From: Desertimonas sp963772825
Lineage (GTDB): Bacteria > Actinomycetota > Acidimicrobiia > Acidimicrobiales > Ilumatobacteraceae
NCBI GenBank assembly: GCA_963772825.1
Contig: CAVYYX010000015.1
Coordinates: forward strand, 310,001-374,000
Direction: 5' to 3'
DNA length: 64,000 nt
The position numbers and the translations under genes are program-made. The notes under the pieces were generated by a model. It was not told the origin of the DNA. It saw nothing but the letters and a program-made list of their open reading frames with translations, and ran no database searches. Of the stretch, positions 34,965 through 43,641 are shown piece after piece (position 1 is the stretch's first letter; every line of letters starts with the position of its first letter).

Positions 34965-35597
34965 GTGAACGTTTCGCCGCCGACCACCACCGCCGTCGAA
35001 CGGCCGCGGCTGGGCGAGTTGGCGCCAGGCCTGATCGTCATCGCCGTGATGCTCGGGGCGATGTGGGCGCTGGAGATCGTCGACCTCGCGCCGAGTACAC
35101 CGTTCGATCGTTGGGGCGTGCGGCCGCGCACCTTGCGCGGGCTGTTCGGGATCGCCTTCGCCCCGTTCTTGCACGTGTCGTTCGGACACCTGATCGCCAA
35201 CACGATCCCGTTCGTCGTGCTCGGCGCGGCGATCGCCCTCGGCGGCATTCGGCAGATCGTCGAGGTCACCGTCATCGTGGCAGTGGTCAGCGGCCTGGGC
35301 GTTTGGTTGTTCGGGTCGGCCAACACCGTCCACCTCGGCGCCAGCGGCCTCGTCTTCGGGTACTTGACCTACCTGGTGACCCGGGGGCTGATCGCCAGGA
35401 ACGTGTGGTGGATCCTCGGCGGGCTCGTCGTCCTTGCGTTCTACGGCGGCTTGCTGTGGGGTCTCCTGCCGACGCCGCGGGTGTCGTGGCTCGGCCACCT
35501 GTTCGGAGCGATCGGCGGCGTCCTGGCGGCGTGGGTGCTGCACGGCGACCACGATGCACCCGAACCGGCCGCCGTACCAGGATCGGCGAAACCGTGA
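34965..35597 (+). CDS. Rhomboid-family intramembrane serine protease
   Basis: 210 residues with six hydrophobic segments. LHVSFGHLIANTIPFVVLG corresponds to rhomboid helix 2 (H-x-x-x-N), TVHLGASGLVFGYLTYLV contains the catalytic Ser motif G-A-S-G, and VSWLGHLFGAIGGVLAAWVL contains the catalytic His. All catalytic elements are present, so it is probably an active protease that cuts membrane proteins within the bilayer. Starts at GTG 34965, 39 bp from the divergent SRPBCC gene. Confidence 0.88.
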   Translation: MNVSPPTTTAVERPRLGELAPGLIVIAVMLGAMWALEIVDLAPSTPFDRWGVRPRTLRGLFGIAFAPFLHVSFGHLIANTIPFVVLGAAIALGGIRQIVEVTVIVAVVSGLGVWLFGSANTVHLGASGLVFGYLTYLVTRGLIARNVWWILGGLVVLAFYGGLLWGLLPTPRVSWLGHLFGAIGGVLAAWVLHGDHDAPEPAAVPGSAKP

Positions 35598-35650
35598 TTT
35601 TCGGGCGATTGAGGACTCGAACTGTCCGCAACGTCGTGCACACTGCAGCC

Positions 35651-35824
35651 ATGGGTGATCGGCCGCAGCAGTTCCTCGCGATCAGCTCGATGATGCGCTA
35701 CGCCGACATCGACGCCACCCGCGACCTCGACCGTGGCGCGCCCGGGGAGCTGGTGTTGCGAGAGTGGCCCGCCGCAGGCACGGCCATCGCGGCCGCGCCG
35801 ATCGATTCACTCCCCGCCGCCTGA
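35651..35824 (+). CDS. Possible small ORF upstream of the VOC gene (57 aa)
   Basis: An open frame from ATG 35651 encodes MGDRPQQFLAISSMMRYADI followed by a short Ala-rich tail. It ends 16 bp before the VOC gene start and is on the same strand. No family is recognised and the ribosome binding site is weak, so it could be untranslated leader. Confidence 0.25.
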   Translation: MGDRPQQFLAISSMMRYADIDATRDLDRGAPGELVLREWPAAGTAIAAAPIDSLPAA

Positions 35825-35840
35825 CAGAAAAGGAACCCCC

Positions 35841-36206
35841 ATGCCAGCCATCGCCTCGTTCGCCACGGTCGCTCTCGACTGCCCCGACACGATCGCCCTC
35901 GCCAAGTTCTACAGCGACCTCACGGGCTGGACGGTGGCCGCCGACTCGGACGCCGAGTGGGCGAGTCTCGACAGCCCGAACGGGGCGACGATGGCCTTCC
36001 AGGGCGTCGACGACTACCGGCCGCCCGTTTGGCCAGGGAGCGAGCACCCCCAGCAGCTGCATCTCGACTTCCGCGTCGCCGACCTCGATGCGGGCGAGGC
36101 TGCAGTGCTGGCCATCGGGGCAACGAAGGCCGAGCACCAACCTGGCGAGTCGTTCCGAGTCTTCCTCGATCCCGTCGGCCACCCGTTCTGCCTCTGCAAG
36201 GCGTAG
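35841..36206 (+). CDS. VOC-superfamily (glyoxalase-like) protein
   Basis: 121-residue glyoxalase/bleomycin-resistance fold protein. ASFATVALDCPDTIALAKFYSDLTGWTV is the typical beta-alpha-beta opening, HLDFRVADLDAGEAAVLAIGATK starts the second module, and FRVFLDPVGHPFCLCKA is the canonical end (D-P-x-G-x-P-F-C-L). It may be an enzyme or a small-molecule binding protein; the substrate is not predictable. AAAGGAA lies 7-8 nt before the ATG. Confidence 0.85.
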   Translation: MPAIASFATVALDCPDTIALAKFYSDLTGWTVAADSDAEWASLDSPNGATMAFQGVDDYRPPVWPGSEHPQQLHLDFRVADLDAGEAAVLAIGATKAEHQPGESFRVFLDPVGHPFCLCKA

Positions 36207-36215
36207 CCCTCCGCA

Positions 36216-36263
36216 ACCGATGGGTGTTTAGGGGACCGTTCCGTCCCCTGAACACCCATCGGT
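36216..36263. terminator. Palindromic repeat family A, copy 3
   Basis: 21-bp arms with a single G-T type mismatch around a CGTTCC loop; nearly identical to 13529-13576. Lies between the convergent ends of the VOC gene and nrdB. Confidence 0.7.
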
Positions 36264-36279
36264 CGGGGTTTGGGGGCCT

Positions 36280-37348
36280 TCAGAACTCGTCGTCGAAGCT
36301 GACGTCGCCGCTCACGCCGACCTGGTAGGCGGAGACCGTGCGCTCGAAGAAGTTGGACAGCTCCTGGACGTCCTGCAGCTCCATGAACCCGAACGGGTTC
36401 TTGGAGTTGAAGCGCTTCGGCAGACCGAGACGCACGAGACGCTGATCGGCGACGAACTGCAGGTACTCGCGGGCATCGGCGCTCGACAGCCCGGGCACCC
36501 CGTCGGACAGCATGTCCTGCACGAACAGCATCTCGGCGTCGACGGCGTCGACCATCATCTCGTCGATCTGGCGGGCGAGGTCGGCGTTGAACAGCTCGGG
36601 CTGCTCGCGGCGCACGGTGTCGACGACGGCGAAGGCAAAGTCCATGTGCCCGCTCTCGTCTCGGAACACCCAGTTGGTGCCGGCGGCGAGCCCGTTGAGC
36701 AAGCCCTTGGAGCGAAGGAAGTACACGTAGGCGAAGGCCCCGAAGAAGAACAGCCCCTCGATGCAGGCGGCGAAGCAGATCAGGTTGAGCAGGAACGTGC
36801 GCCGATCGTCCTCGGTGCGCAGCTCGTCGAGGTCGCCGATCGAGTCCATCCACTTGAAGCAGAACTCGGCCTTGGCGCGGATCGACGGGATCGTCTCGAC
36901 GGCCGTGAAGGCCTCGGCCCGCTCGTCGTGGTCGGGCAGGTAGTTGTCGAGCAGCGTGAGGTAGAACTGCACGTGCAGGGCCTCCTCGTAGAGCTGCCGG
37001 GACAGGAACAGGCGAGCCTCCGGGGCGTTGATGTGCTTGTACAGGTTGAGCACGAGGTTGTTGGCGACGATCGAGTCGCCGGTGGCGAAGAAGGCGACGA
37101 GACGGCGGATGAGGTGACGCTCGGCCGGGATCATCTTGCGAAGATCGACGAGGTCGTCGGAGAAGTCGATCTCCTCGACCGTCCACGTGTTGCGGATCGC
37201 CGCCCGGTAGCGCTCGTAGAACTCCGGGTAGCGCATCGGCCGCAACGTGAGGTCGAGGCCCGGGTCGAGGATCGCCCGGCGGGCGAGCCGGCGGGACGGC
37301 GACCGGATCGGTCGGGTCGACGTTGACGAGTCGCTCGGCGAGAGACAT
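36280..37348 (-). CDS. nrdB: Ribonucleotide reductase beta subunit (frameshifted at N-terminus)
   Basis: Small subunit of class I ribonucleotide reductase, housing the metal cofactor that starts radical chemistry. The body shows RRLVAFFATGDSIVANNLVLNLYKH, YEEALHVQFYLTLLDNY (E-x-x-H metal ligands), ACIEGLFFFGAFAYVYFLRSKG and FRDESGHMDFAF (E-x-x-H). The first 18 residues (MSLAERLVNVDPTDPVA) are in another frame; a surplus base at about 37293-37301 separates them from SRRLARRAILDPGLDLTLRPMRYPEFY. Its ATG overlaps the nrdA stop (TGATG), supporting 37348 as the start. About 355 residues. Confidence 0.92.
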
Positions 37349-39864
37349 CAGGAACAGACCTCACAAGATTCTGGGTTCTCGAGGGAGCAGGCGATCGCTT
37401 CCTCGTCGGTGACGGCGGCGGGCTCCGCCTCGGACTTGATCGGCGAGACCTCGGCCACCGGGGCCTCCTCCTGCGCCGGGACGGTGCCGTTCGTCGTCGT
37501 CTGGGCGATGCGCGTCGCCGGTCGGGAGCGCAGGTAGTAGGTCGTCTTGAGGCCCTGCTTCCAGGCGTGCAGGTACATCGACGAGAGCTTGCCGATCGTC
37601 GGCGACTCGATGAACAGGTTGAGCGATTGGCTTTGGTCGATGAACGCGCCGCGCTCGGCAGCCATGTCGATGAGCGAGCGCATCGGCAGCTCCCACGCCG
37701 TGCGGTACAGCGCCTTGATGTCGTCGGGCACCGAGTCGATGCCCTGTACCGAGCCCTCGGCCCGCTTGATCGCATCGCGCACCTCGTCGGTCCACAATCC
37801 CCGCTCCTGGAGGTCGCGCACGAGGTACGTGTTGAGCTGCAGGAACTCGCCCGACAGCGTCTCGCGCTTGAACAGGTTGGAGACCTGCGGCTCGATGCAC
37901 TCGTAGGCGCCGGCGATCGAGGCGATCGTCGCCGTCGGGGCGATGGCGATGAGCAGCGAGTTGCGCACGCCGTGCTCGGCGATCCGCGCCCGCAGCGCAT
38001 CCCAGCGATCGGGATCGACCGGCTGATGGCCGGCGAGCTCGAATTGGAACGCCCCGCCGGCGAGGCGGGTGTCGGCGAAGGCGGCGTGCGGGCCGGCGAC
38101 GGCGGCGATGTCGCACGACGCCGACAGGGCGCTGAAGTAGATCTCCTCGGCGATCCGCCGCGAGAGGTCGCGCGCCTCGGCGGAATCGAACGGCAGGCGC
38201 ATCCGGAAGAACACGTCCTGCAGGCCCATCACGCCGAGCCCGACGGGCCGCCACCGGGCGTTCGAGGCGCCGGCCTCATCGGTCGGGTAGTAGTTGATGT
38301 CGATCACCCGGTCGAGGTACTGCACGGCGGTTCGGGCGACGTCGCCGACGCGCTGGAAGTCGAACTCGGCGGCACCGGTGTCGGGGTCGACGACCACGAA
38401 GTGCCCGAGGTTGATCGATCCGAGGTTGCAGACCGCCGTCTCGGCGTCGTTGGTGACCTCGAGGATCTCCGTGCAGAGGTTGGACAGGTGGACGACGCGC
38501 GGGTGCACGGACTGCCCGTCGGAGCCGTCGACGAGGGCGTCGGACGTCTGGTTGCAGCGAGCGTTGGCGGGATCCTTGAACGTCATCCAGCCGTTGCCGG
38601 TCTGGGCCAGCGTGCGCATCATCCGGGCGTACAGCTGGCGGGCCGGCACCTGCCGTTCGTAGAGCTTCTGGCTCTCCGCCTCGACGTACGCCCGCTCGAA
38701 CTCGGCGCCGAACAGGTCGGTGAGGTGGGGGACCTTCTTGGGGTCGAACAGCGACCACGTCCAGTCCTTCTCGACGCGCTCCATGAACAGGTCGGGCACC
38801 CAGTTGGCGAGGTTGAGGTTGTGCGTGCGGCGGGCCTCGTCGCCGACGTTGTCCTTGAGCTCGAGGAACTCCTCGATATCGGCGTGCCAGGTCTCCAGGT
38901 AGACACACGCAGCGCCCTTGCGCTTGCCGCCCTGGTTGACCGCCGAGACCGACGAGTCGAGCGTCTTGAGCCACGGCACGATGCCGTTGGACAGCCCGTT
39001 GGTGCCGCGGATCAGCGAGCCGCGGCTGCGCACGCGGTGGAAGGCGAGACCGATGCCTCCGGCGAACTTGGACAACCGGGCGACGTCCTTGTAGCGGTCG
39101 TAGATCGCCTCCAGCGTGTCGGTCGGGCTGTCGAGGAGATAGCAGCTGCTCAGCTGCGGATGGGTGGTGGCGGCGTTGAACAGCGTGGGGGTCGCCGGCA
39201 GGTAATCGAGCGAGGAGATCAGGCGGTAGAACTCGATCGCCTCGTCGGCCGTCGCGGACAGCCCGCAGGCGACGCGCATGAACCAGTACTGCGGGGTCTC
39301 GATGACGAGGCGCCGCTCGGGGTGACGAAGCAGGTAGCGGTCGTACACCGTGCGCAGTCCGAAGTACTCGAAGAGGTAGTCGCTCGACGTGTCGATGGCG
39401 TCGTTGAGCTTGTAGTAGTGGTTGGCGACGAGAGCGGCGGTGTCGTCGGCGATCAGCCCGGCCTCGTGGCCGATGGCGATCGACTGGGAGAACGAGTGGA
39501 TGTTCTGGTTGGCGACCTCCTTGTCGATGAACGTGGCGAGGAGGCGGGCGGCGAGGCGGCTGTAGTTCGGCTCCTCGCTGACGAGGGCGGCCGAGGTGCG
39601 GATGCTCAGCTCGTCGAGGTCCATCGTCGTGGCCCCGTCGTGGAGGCCGCTGATCGTGCGCGTGGCGACGCGCATCAGGTCGACGCGGTCGAGGCCGCGG
39701 GCGGCGCGGCCGACGGCGCGCACGATCTTGTTGACGTCGACGGGTTCCAGCGACCCGTCGCGCTTGCGCACCCGCATCGTGCTGGCAAGTCCCCACGGGG
39801 TCTCGTCGGTGGCCACTGGGGTGGTCGTGGTGGCGGTGCCGTCGGGGCGCTCAACGATGGTCAT
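37348..39864 (-). CDS. nrdA: Ribonucleoside-diphosphate reductase alpha subunit
   Basis: 838-residue catalytic subunit converting ribonucleotides to deoxyribonucleotides. An N-terminal ATP cone (MRVRKRDGSLEPVDVNKIVRAVGRAARGL) suggests allosteric control by ATP/dATP. The ten-stranded barrel includes LSSCYLLDSPTDTLEAIYD (cysteine of the redox pair), HLSNLCTEILEVT (active-site N-x-C-x-E), CNLGSINL and IAPTATIASIAGAYECIEP. The C-terminus ESCEVCS has the mobile CxxC that exchanges with thioredoxin. ATG 39864 follows GGGAGG. Operon with nrdB; two candidate NrdR boxes lie upstream. Confidence 0.95.
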   Translation of the reverse strand: MTIVERPDGTATTTTPVATDETPWGLASTMRVRKRDGSLEPVDVNKIVRAVGRAARGLDRVDLMRVATRTISGLHDGATTMDLDELSIRTSAALVSEEPNYSRLAARLLATFIDKEVANQNIHSFSQSIAIGHEAGLIADDTAALVANHYYKLNDAIDTSSDYLFEYFGLRTVYDRYLLRHPERRLVIETPQYWFMRVACGLSATADEAIEFYRLISSLDYLPATPTLFNAATTHPQLSSCYLLDSPTDTLEAIYDRYKDVARLSKFAGGIGLAFHRVRSRGSLIRGTNGLSNGIVPWLKTLDSSVSAVNQGGKRKGAACVYLETWHADIEEFLELKDNVGDEARRTHNLNLANWVPDLFMERVEKDWTWSLFDPKKVPHLTDLFGAEFERAYVEAESQKLYERQVPARQLYARMMRTLAQTGNGWMTFKDPANARCNQTSDALVDGSDGQSVHPRVVHLSNLCTEILEVTNDAETAVCNLGSINLGHFVVVDPDTGAAEFDFQRVGDVARTAVQYLDRVIDINYYPTDEAGASNARWRPVGLGVMGLQDVFFRMRLPFDSAEARDLSRRIAEEIYFSALSASCDIAAVAGPHAAFADTRLAGGAFQFELAGHQPVDPDRWDALRARIAEHGVRNSLLIAIAPTATIASIAGAYECIEPQVSNLFKRETLSGEFLQLNTYLVRDLQERGLWTDEVRDAIKRAEGSVQGIDSVPDDIKALYRTAWELPMRSLIDMAAERGAFIDQSQSLNLFIESPTIGKLSSMYLHAWKQGLKTTYYLRSRPATRIAQTTTNGTVPAQEEAPVAEVSPIKSEAEPAAVTDEEAIACSLENPESCEVCS

Positions 39865-39897
39865 TGGTGTGTCCTCCCCGGTTGCGCTCGGCCTTGA

Positions 39898-39945
39898 CCC
39901 CAACATGTAGGTGGTGGGAGGTGACCGAGACGCACGATCTTGTGG
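39898..39945 (-). promoter_or_regulatory. Candidate tandem NrdR boxes upstream of nrdA
   Basis: On the coding strand, CCACAAGATCGTGCGT (39930-39945) matches about 12 of 16 positions of the NrdR-box consensus as I recall it, and CACCTACATGTTGGGG (39898-39913) about 9. The start-to-start distance is 32 bp, as is usual for paired NrdR boxes. If real, NrdR represses this operon. Hand alignment only. Confidence 0.35.
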
Positions 39946-40032
39946 TGGGCTGTGAAATTACATCGGAGAAATTACGCCCGCAAGACTTGCTCCGAGATTC
40001 CCCTGCGACCAGGCGCGCGCTAGAACCGCGAG

Positions 40033-41433
40033 GTGGATCCCGAGGCGCTGCCCACGCTGTTCGACGGGCTCACGGCGTTCCTCGTACCCGGAATTGATGA
40101 CGTCGCCCGCTTCGAGGACCCTGCGCGCGGCGCTCGCGGGCGGGCTGCGCTCGTCGTCGCCCCGGCAAACGTCGAAGAGGTTCGCAACGTTGTTCGCCGT
40201 TGTGTGGCCAACGGCGTTCGCTTGCTTCCCCAGGGCGCCAACACCGGGCTCGTCGGTGCGTCGGTGGCGCCGCCCGAGACTCCGACGGTGGTGCTGACGA
40301 GCGAGCGGCTGCGCTCATCGGTGGCGATCGACGTCGGGAGCTCGACGGCGACGGTCAGCGCCGGAACCCGCTTGTCCGAGCTCAACGAGGCCGCCGCGGC
40401 GTACGGCCTCCAACTTCCCGTCGACCTCGGCGCCGATCCAGCGATCGGCGGGATGATCGCCACCAACACCGGCGGCAGCCGGGTGCTCCGCTACGGGCCG
40501 ATGCGCCGCTACGTGCTGGCGGCGGAGGTGGTCGCCGCCGACGCCGACACGTCGGTTTTCGGGTCCCTCGGAGCGTTGCGCAAGGACAGCCGCGGCCTCG
40601 ACGCGACGCAGCTCGCCGTCGGGTCAGGTGGGGCGCTCGGTGTGATCACCGGAGCGGTCGTCGACCTCGTTGCCCTCCCCCACTCGTCGGCCACGTGGTG
40701 GCTGGCGGTCGACGACGCCAGTCGTGTCCTCGAGCTGTTCGGCGTGCTCGACCGGCGCCGCCCAGGTGCGCTGACGGCGTTCGAGCTGGTGTCCCGGGCG
40801 GCCCTCGAGCGCACGGTCATCGCTGCCGGAGCGCCGCCCAATCCGTTCGGCCACGAGGTTCCCAACGTTGCCGTGCTCGCCGAGTGGTCGTTCGCTGGAA
40901 ACGGAGAAGGAGGCGACGGCGTCGAGGACGACATCGCCGCAGCGTTCGACGCCGGCCTGCTCGCCGACGGCCGGCTCGTCGAACCGAGCCTGGCGTGGGC
41001 GCTCCGGCATCGCGTCAGCGAGAGCCTGCGCACGCTCGGCGTCGTGCTCGGCCACGACGTGTCCGTGCCCCGGTCGTCGTTGATGGACCTGCGTCAGCGG
41101 GCCATCGATGCCGTGGCGGCGCTCGCTCCCGAGGCCGTGATGTGCGACTTCGGCCACGCCGGCGACGGGGGTCTGCACCTCAACGTCCTGTTCCCGACCG
41201 ACGTCGGACCGCCGGGCGACGCGCTGCGGGCGGCGATCCGCGGGGCGATCGACGACCTCGTCCTGGCCGCCGGTGGCAGCTACAGCGCCGAGCACGGACT
41301 CGGCCCGCTCAACGCCGAGCGGTGGCTGGCGACGACACCGCTCATCGAGCGACGCCTCGTCACCGCGCTCAAGGACGTCGTCGACCCGCACCGCCTCCTC
41401 GGCCACCCCGCCCACCCCTACAACCGCCTCTGA
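40033..41433 (+). CDS. FAD-linked oxidase (D-2-hydroxyacid dehydrogenase-like)
   Basis: 466-residue FAD-binding oxidoreductase of the GlcD/D-lactate dehydrogenase family. The PCMH-type FAD domain shows ALVVAPANVEEVRNVVRRCVANGVRLLPQGANTGLVGAS and LPVDLGADPAIGGMIATNTGGSRVLRYG; the C-terminal domain has CDFGHAGDGGLHLNVLFP (metal/substrate His) and GSYSAEHGLGPLNAERW. Likely substrates are D-lactate, glycolate or D-2-hydroxyglutarate; sequence does not decide. Starts at GTG 40033. Confidence 0.88.
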   Translation: MDPEALPTLFDGLTAFLVPGIDDVARFEDPARGARGRAALVVAPANVEEVRNVVRRCVANGVRLLPQGANTGLVGASVAPPETPTVVLTSERLRSSVAIDVGSSTATVSAGTRLSELNEAAAAYGLQLPVDLGADPAIGGMIATNTGGSRVLRYGPMRRYVLAAEVVAADADTSVFGSLGALRKDSRGLDATQLAVGSGGALGVITGAVVDLVALPHSSATWWLAVDDASRVLELFGVLDRRRPGALTAFELVSRAALERTVIAAGAPPNPFGHEVPNVAVLAEWSFAGNGEGGDGVEDDIAAAFDAGLLADGRLVEPSLAWALRHRVSESLRTLGVVLGHDVSVPRSSLMDLRQRAIDAVAALAPEAVMCDFGHAGDGGLHLNVLFPTDVGPPGDALRAAIRGAIDDLVLAAGGSYSAEHGLGPLNAERWLATTPLIERRLVTALKDVVDPHRLLGHPAHPYNRL

Positions 41434-41441
41434 CCGCGTCC

Positions 41442-41523
41442 GATTGGAGTGTTTGCTGCATCGGAGTGTTTCGTGCGGGGCGTGTCGGCACGTAGCACTC
41501 CATCGGCAGCAAACACTCCAATC
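41442..41523. terminator. Convergent-gene long hairpin (family D)
   Basis: Perfect 18-bp arms GATTGGAGTGTTTGCTGC and its complement enclose a second imperfect stem (CGGAGTG.../...CACTCC). It lies between the convergent ends of the FAD oxidase and WYL genes and includes part of the WYL stop codon. Likely bidirectional terminator. Confidence 0.65.
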
Positions 41524-42475
41524 AGACGTAGTGGGCGACGAGGAGGCGGCCGATCTCGGCGAGGCGATCGCGAACCTCTGGCGGGGAGATGACCTCGACG
41601 TAGTCGGCCCAGCCGGCTAGGTGCTGGGCGATGATCCACGCCGACCCGGCGCCGACCTCGACATCGATGCGGTCGTTGTTCCCGTCAGCGGCCGGGTCGG
41701 CGACGATCCGCGTCGTCGGGCCGAACTGCTCGCGCAGACCGAGGTAGCCGCGCCGGTCAACGCGCACCACGGCCTGCAGTCGTGCTCGCTTGCGCTCGAC
41801 CGTGTCGACGACCTCTTGCCACACGGCGGCGAGGTCGAAGTCCGGCGGGCGCTCCGCCTTGGCGCCGGTCAGCTCGACAGCGCGGACCCGGTTGACCCGG
41901 AACGTGCGCAGCCCGTTGTCGGTGTCGCCGACGAGGTACCACGTCGAACCCTTCTCGACGAGGCCGAGGGGGTGGACGACCCGCGTCGTCTCGGTGCGCG
42001 TGCGATCGGCGTAGCCGAGGCGGACCTGGACGCCGGCGACGATCGCCCGTCGCAGTTCGTCGAGGAACTGCGGCCGGGCCACCGACTCCCTGCCCCAGCT
42101 CGCCGGGTCGAGGACGGTCGACGTCGCCGCCAACTCGGCGTCGGCACGGAACGTCTCGGGCAGCGCCTGGACGAGCTTGCGCAGCGCCGCCTTGGCCTCC
42201 GGCGTCGCCGTCGACGCCGGACCGGCGACCATGAACAGCGTCTTCGCCTCCGCCTCGGTCAACCCGCTGAGATCGGTACGGGCACCGCCGATCAGCTGCC
42301 ACCCGCCGTTGCGGCCAGGCTGCGAGTACACCGGGATGCCGGCGATCGCCAGGGCCTCGAGGTCGCGCCGCGCCGTCTTCACCGAGACCTCTAGCTCGTC
42401 GGCGAGCTCCGTCGCCGTCACCCGACCGCGTGACTGCAGGACGAGGAGGGTGGCGACCAAGCGATCCGCACGCAT
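41522..42475 (-). CDS. WYL-domain transcriptional regulator
   Basis: 317 residues: N-terminal helix-turn-helix (RADRLVATLLVLQSRGRVTATELADELEVSVKTARRDLEAL), then YSQPGRNGGWQLIGG, the WYL ligand-sensing domain with EKGSTWYLVGDTDNGLRTFRVNRVRAVE, and a C-terminal WCX-like region. Usually a repressor or activator responding to nucleic acids or small ligands. It is divergent from the ABC transporter genes, with starts 64 bp apart, so it probably controls them (inference). Confidence 0.88.
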   Translation of the reverse strand: MRADRLVATLLVLQSRGRVTATELADELEVSVKTARRDLEALAIAGIPVYSQPGRNGGWQLIGGARTDLSGLTEAEAKTLFMVAGPASTATPEAKAALRKLVQALPETFRADAELAATSTVLDPASWGRESVARPQFLDELRRAIVAGVQVRLGYADRTRTETTRVVHPLGLVEKGSTWYLVGDTDNGLRTFRVNRVRAVELTGAKAERPPDFDLAAVWQEVVDTVERKRARLQAVVRVDRRGYLGLREQFGPTTRIVADPAADGNNDRIDVEVGAGSAWIIAQHLAGWADYVEVISPPEVRDRLAEIGRLLVAHYV

Positions 42476-42538
42476 GTGACGATCATCGCAGACAAACCTG
42501 GTCATGGGGTGACCACGTTTCTTCGTCATGGTGAAGTC

Positions 42539-43630
42539 ATGAACAAGCCACCACCGATCATCGAGGCGACGCGGCTGTACAAGCGCTTCGGCAAGGGAGA
42601 CAAGGCGGTCGTCGCCCTCGACGGTCTCGACCTCGTCGCCGCCAGCGGTCAGGTCACCGCCATCCTCGGTCCCAACGGGGCCGGCAAGACGACGTTCGTG
42701 CGCGCCGTCGCCACGCTGCACCTGCCCGACGAGGGCAGCCTGCTCGTCGACGGCATCGACGTCGTCGCCGATCCCCACCGCGTGCGCCAGACGATCGGGC
42801 TGGCCGGCCAGAACGCCGCCGTCGAGGCGGCCCTCACCGGCCGGGAGAACCTCGTGATGGTCGCCCGCATGTTCGGCCACGACACCGCCGCGGCCCGGCA
42901 CGCCGCCGACATGGTCCTCGACCGCCTCGATCTCACGGACGCCGCCGACCGGCTCGTGCGTGGCTACTCGGGTGGCATGCGCCGCCGCCTCGACCTCGGT
43001 GCCAGCCTCGTGGGAGCACCCCGGCTGTTGCTGCTCGACGAGCCGACCACCGGCCTCGATCCGCGCACACGCCTCGAGCTGTGGGACGCCATCCGCATGC
43101 TCGTGGCGTCGGGCACCGACGTGCTGCTGACCACGCAGTATCTCGAGGAAGCCGACCAGCTCGCCGACCAGGTCGTGATCATCGATCACGGCAGGGCGAT
43201 CGCCACCGGGACCCCCGACGAACTGAAGGGCCGGGCCGGCCGCGACCGCGTCGAGATTCGCGTCCGCCATCACGCCGACCTCGCGGCCGCCACGGAGGTG
43301 CTCGCCGGGCTCGGCAACGAGGAGGACCCGGCGGTCGATCAACCGAACCGGCGCGTCGCCGTCGGTGTCGAGGACGGCACGAAGCGACTGGCCGAGGTGA
43401 TTCGCGCCCTCGACGACGCCGGCATCGAGATCGACGACGTCGGCCTGCGCCGCCCCACGCTCGACGAAGTGTTCCTCGCGCTGACGGGTAGGCCCGTCGA
43501 CGAAACTCAGCGTTCCCCGGCCACGCCACATACTGCCCGCGCAGTTGCTGGCCGCTCCTCGGCTAGCGCCTCGTCGCTCGCATCTGCAGGCAACTTCAAC
43601 GATGAATTCGAAGCCACGACCGCGGCCTGA
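42539..43630 (+). CDS. ABC transporter ATP-binding protein (drug/export type) with repeat-derived tail
   Basis: 363-residue ABC ATPase of the DrrA/export type. TAILGPNGAGKTTFVRAVATL (Walker A), GLAGQNAAVEAALTGRENL (Q-loop), RGYSGGMRRRLDLGASL (signature), PRLLLLDEPTTGLDPRTR (Walker B), and LLTTQYLEEADQLADQVVIID (H-loop position occupied by Q-Y). The last about 40 residues after LTGRPVDETQ are encoded by a family B repeat (43510-43582) and look unlike any ABC domain, so the original stop was probably lost or moved by repeat insertion. Works with the permease encoded 11 bp downstream. Confidence 0.9.
   Translation: MNKPPPIIEATRLYKRFGKGDKAVVALDGLDLVAASGQVTAILGPNGAGKTTFVRAVATLHLPDEGSLLVDGIDVVADPHRVRQTIGLAGQNAAVEAALTGRENLVMVARMFGHDTAAARHAADMVLDRLDLTDAADRLVRGYSGGMRRRLDLGASLVGAPRLLLLDEPTTGLDPRTRLELWDAIRMLVASGTDVLLTTQYLEEADQLADQVVIIDHGRAIATGTPDELKGRAGRDRVEIRVRHHADLAAATEVLAGLGNEEDPAVDQPNRRVAVGVEDGTKRLAEVIRALDDAGIEIDDVGLRRPTLDEVFLALTGRPVDETQRSPATPHTARAVAGRSSASASSLASAGNFNDEFEATTAA
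43510..43582. repeat. Dispersed repeat family B, copy 3 (inside the ABC ATPase ORF)
   Basis: 73-bp unit starting GCGTTCCCCGGCCACGCCAC and ending in CGTCGCTCGCAT. It is very similar to the copy at 44484-44556, which lies just after the permease gene. It is translated as part of the ATPase C-terminus. Confidence 0.8.
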
Positions 43631-43641
43631 AAGGACCTCCC

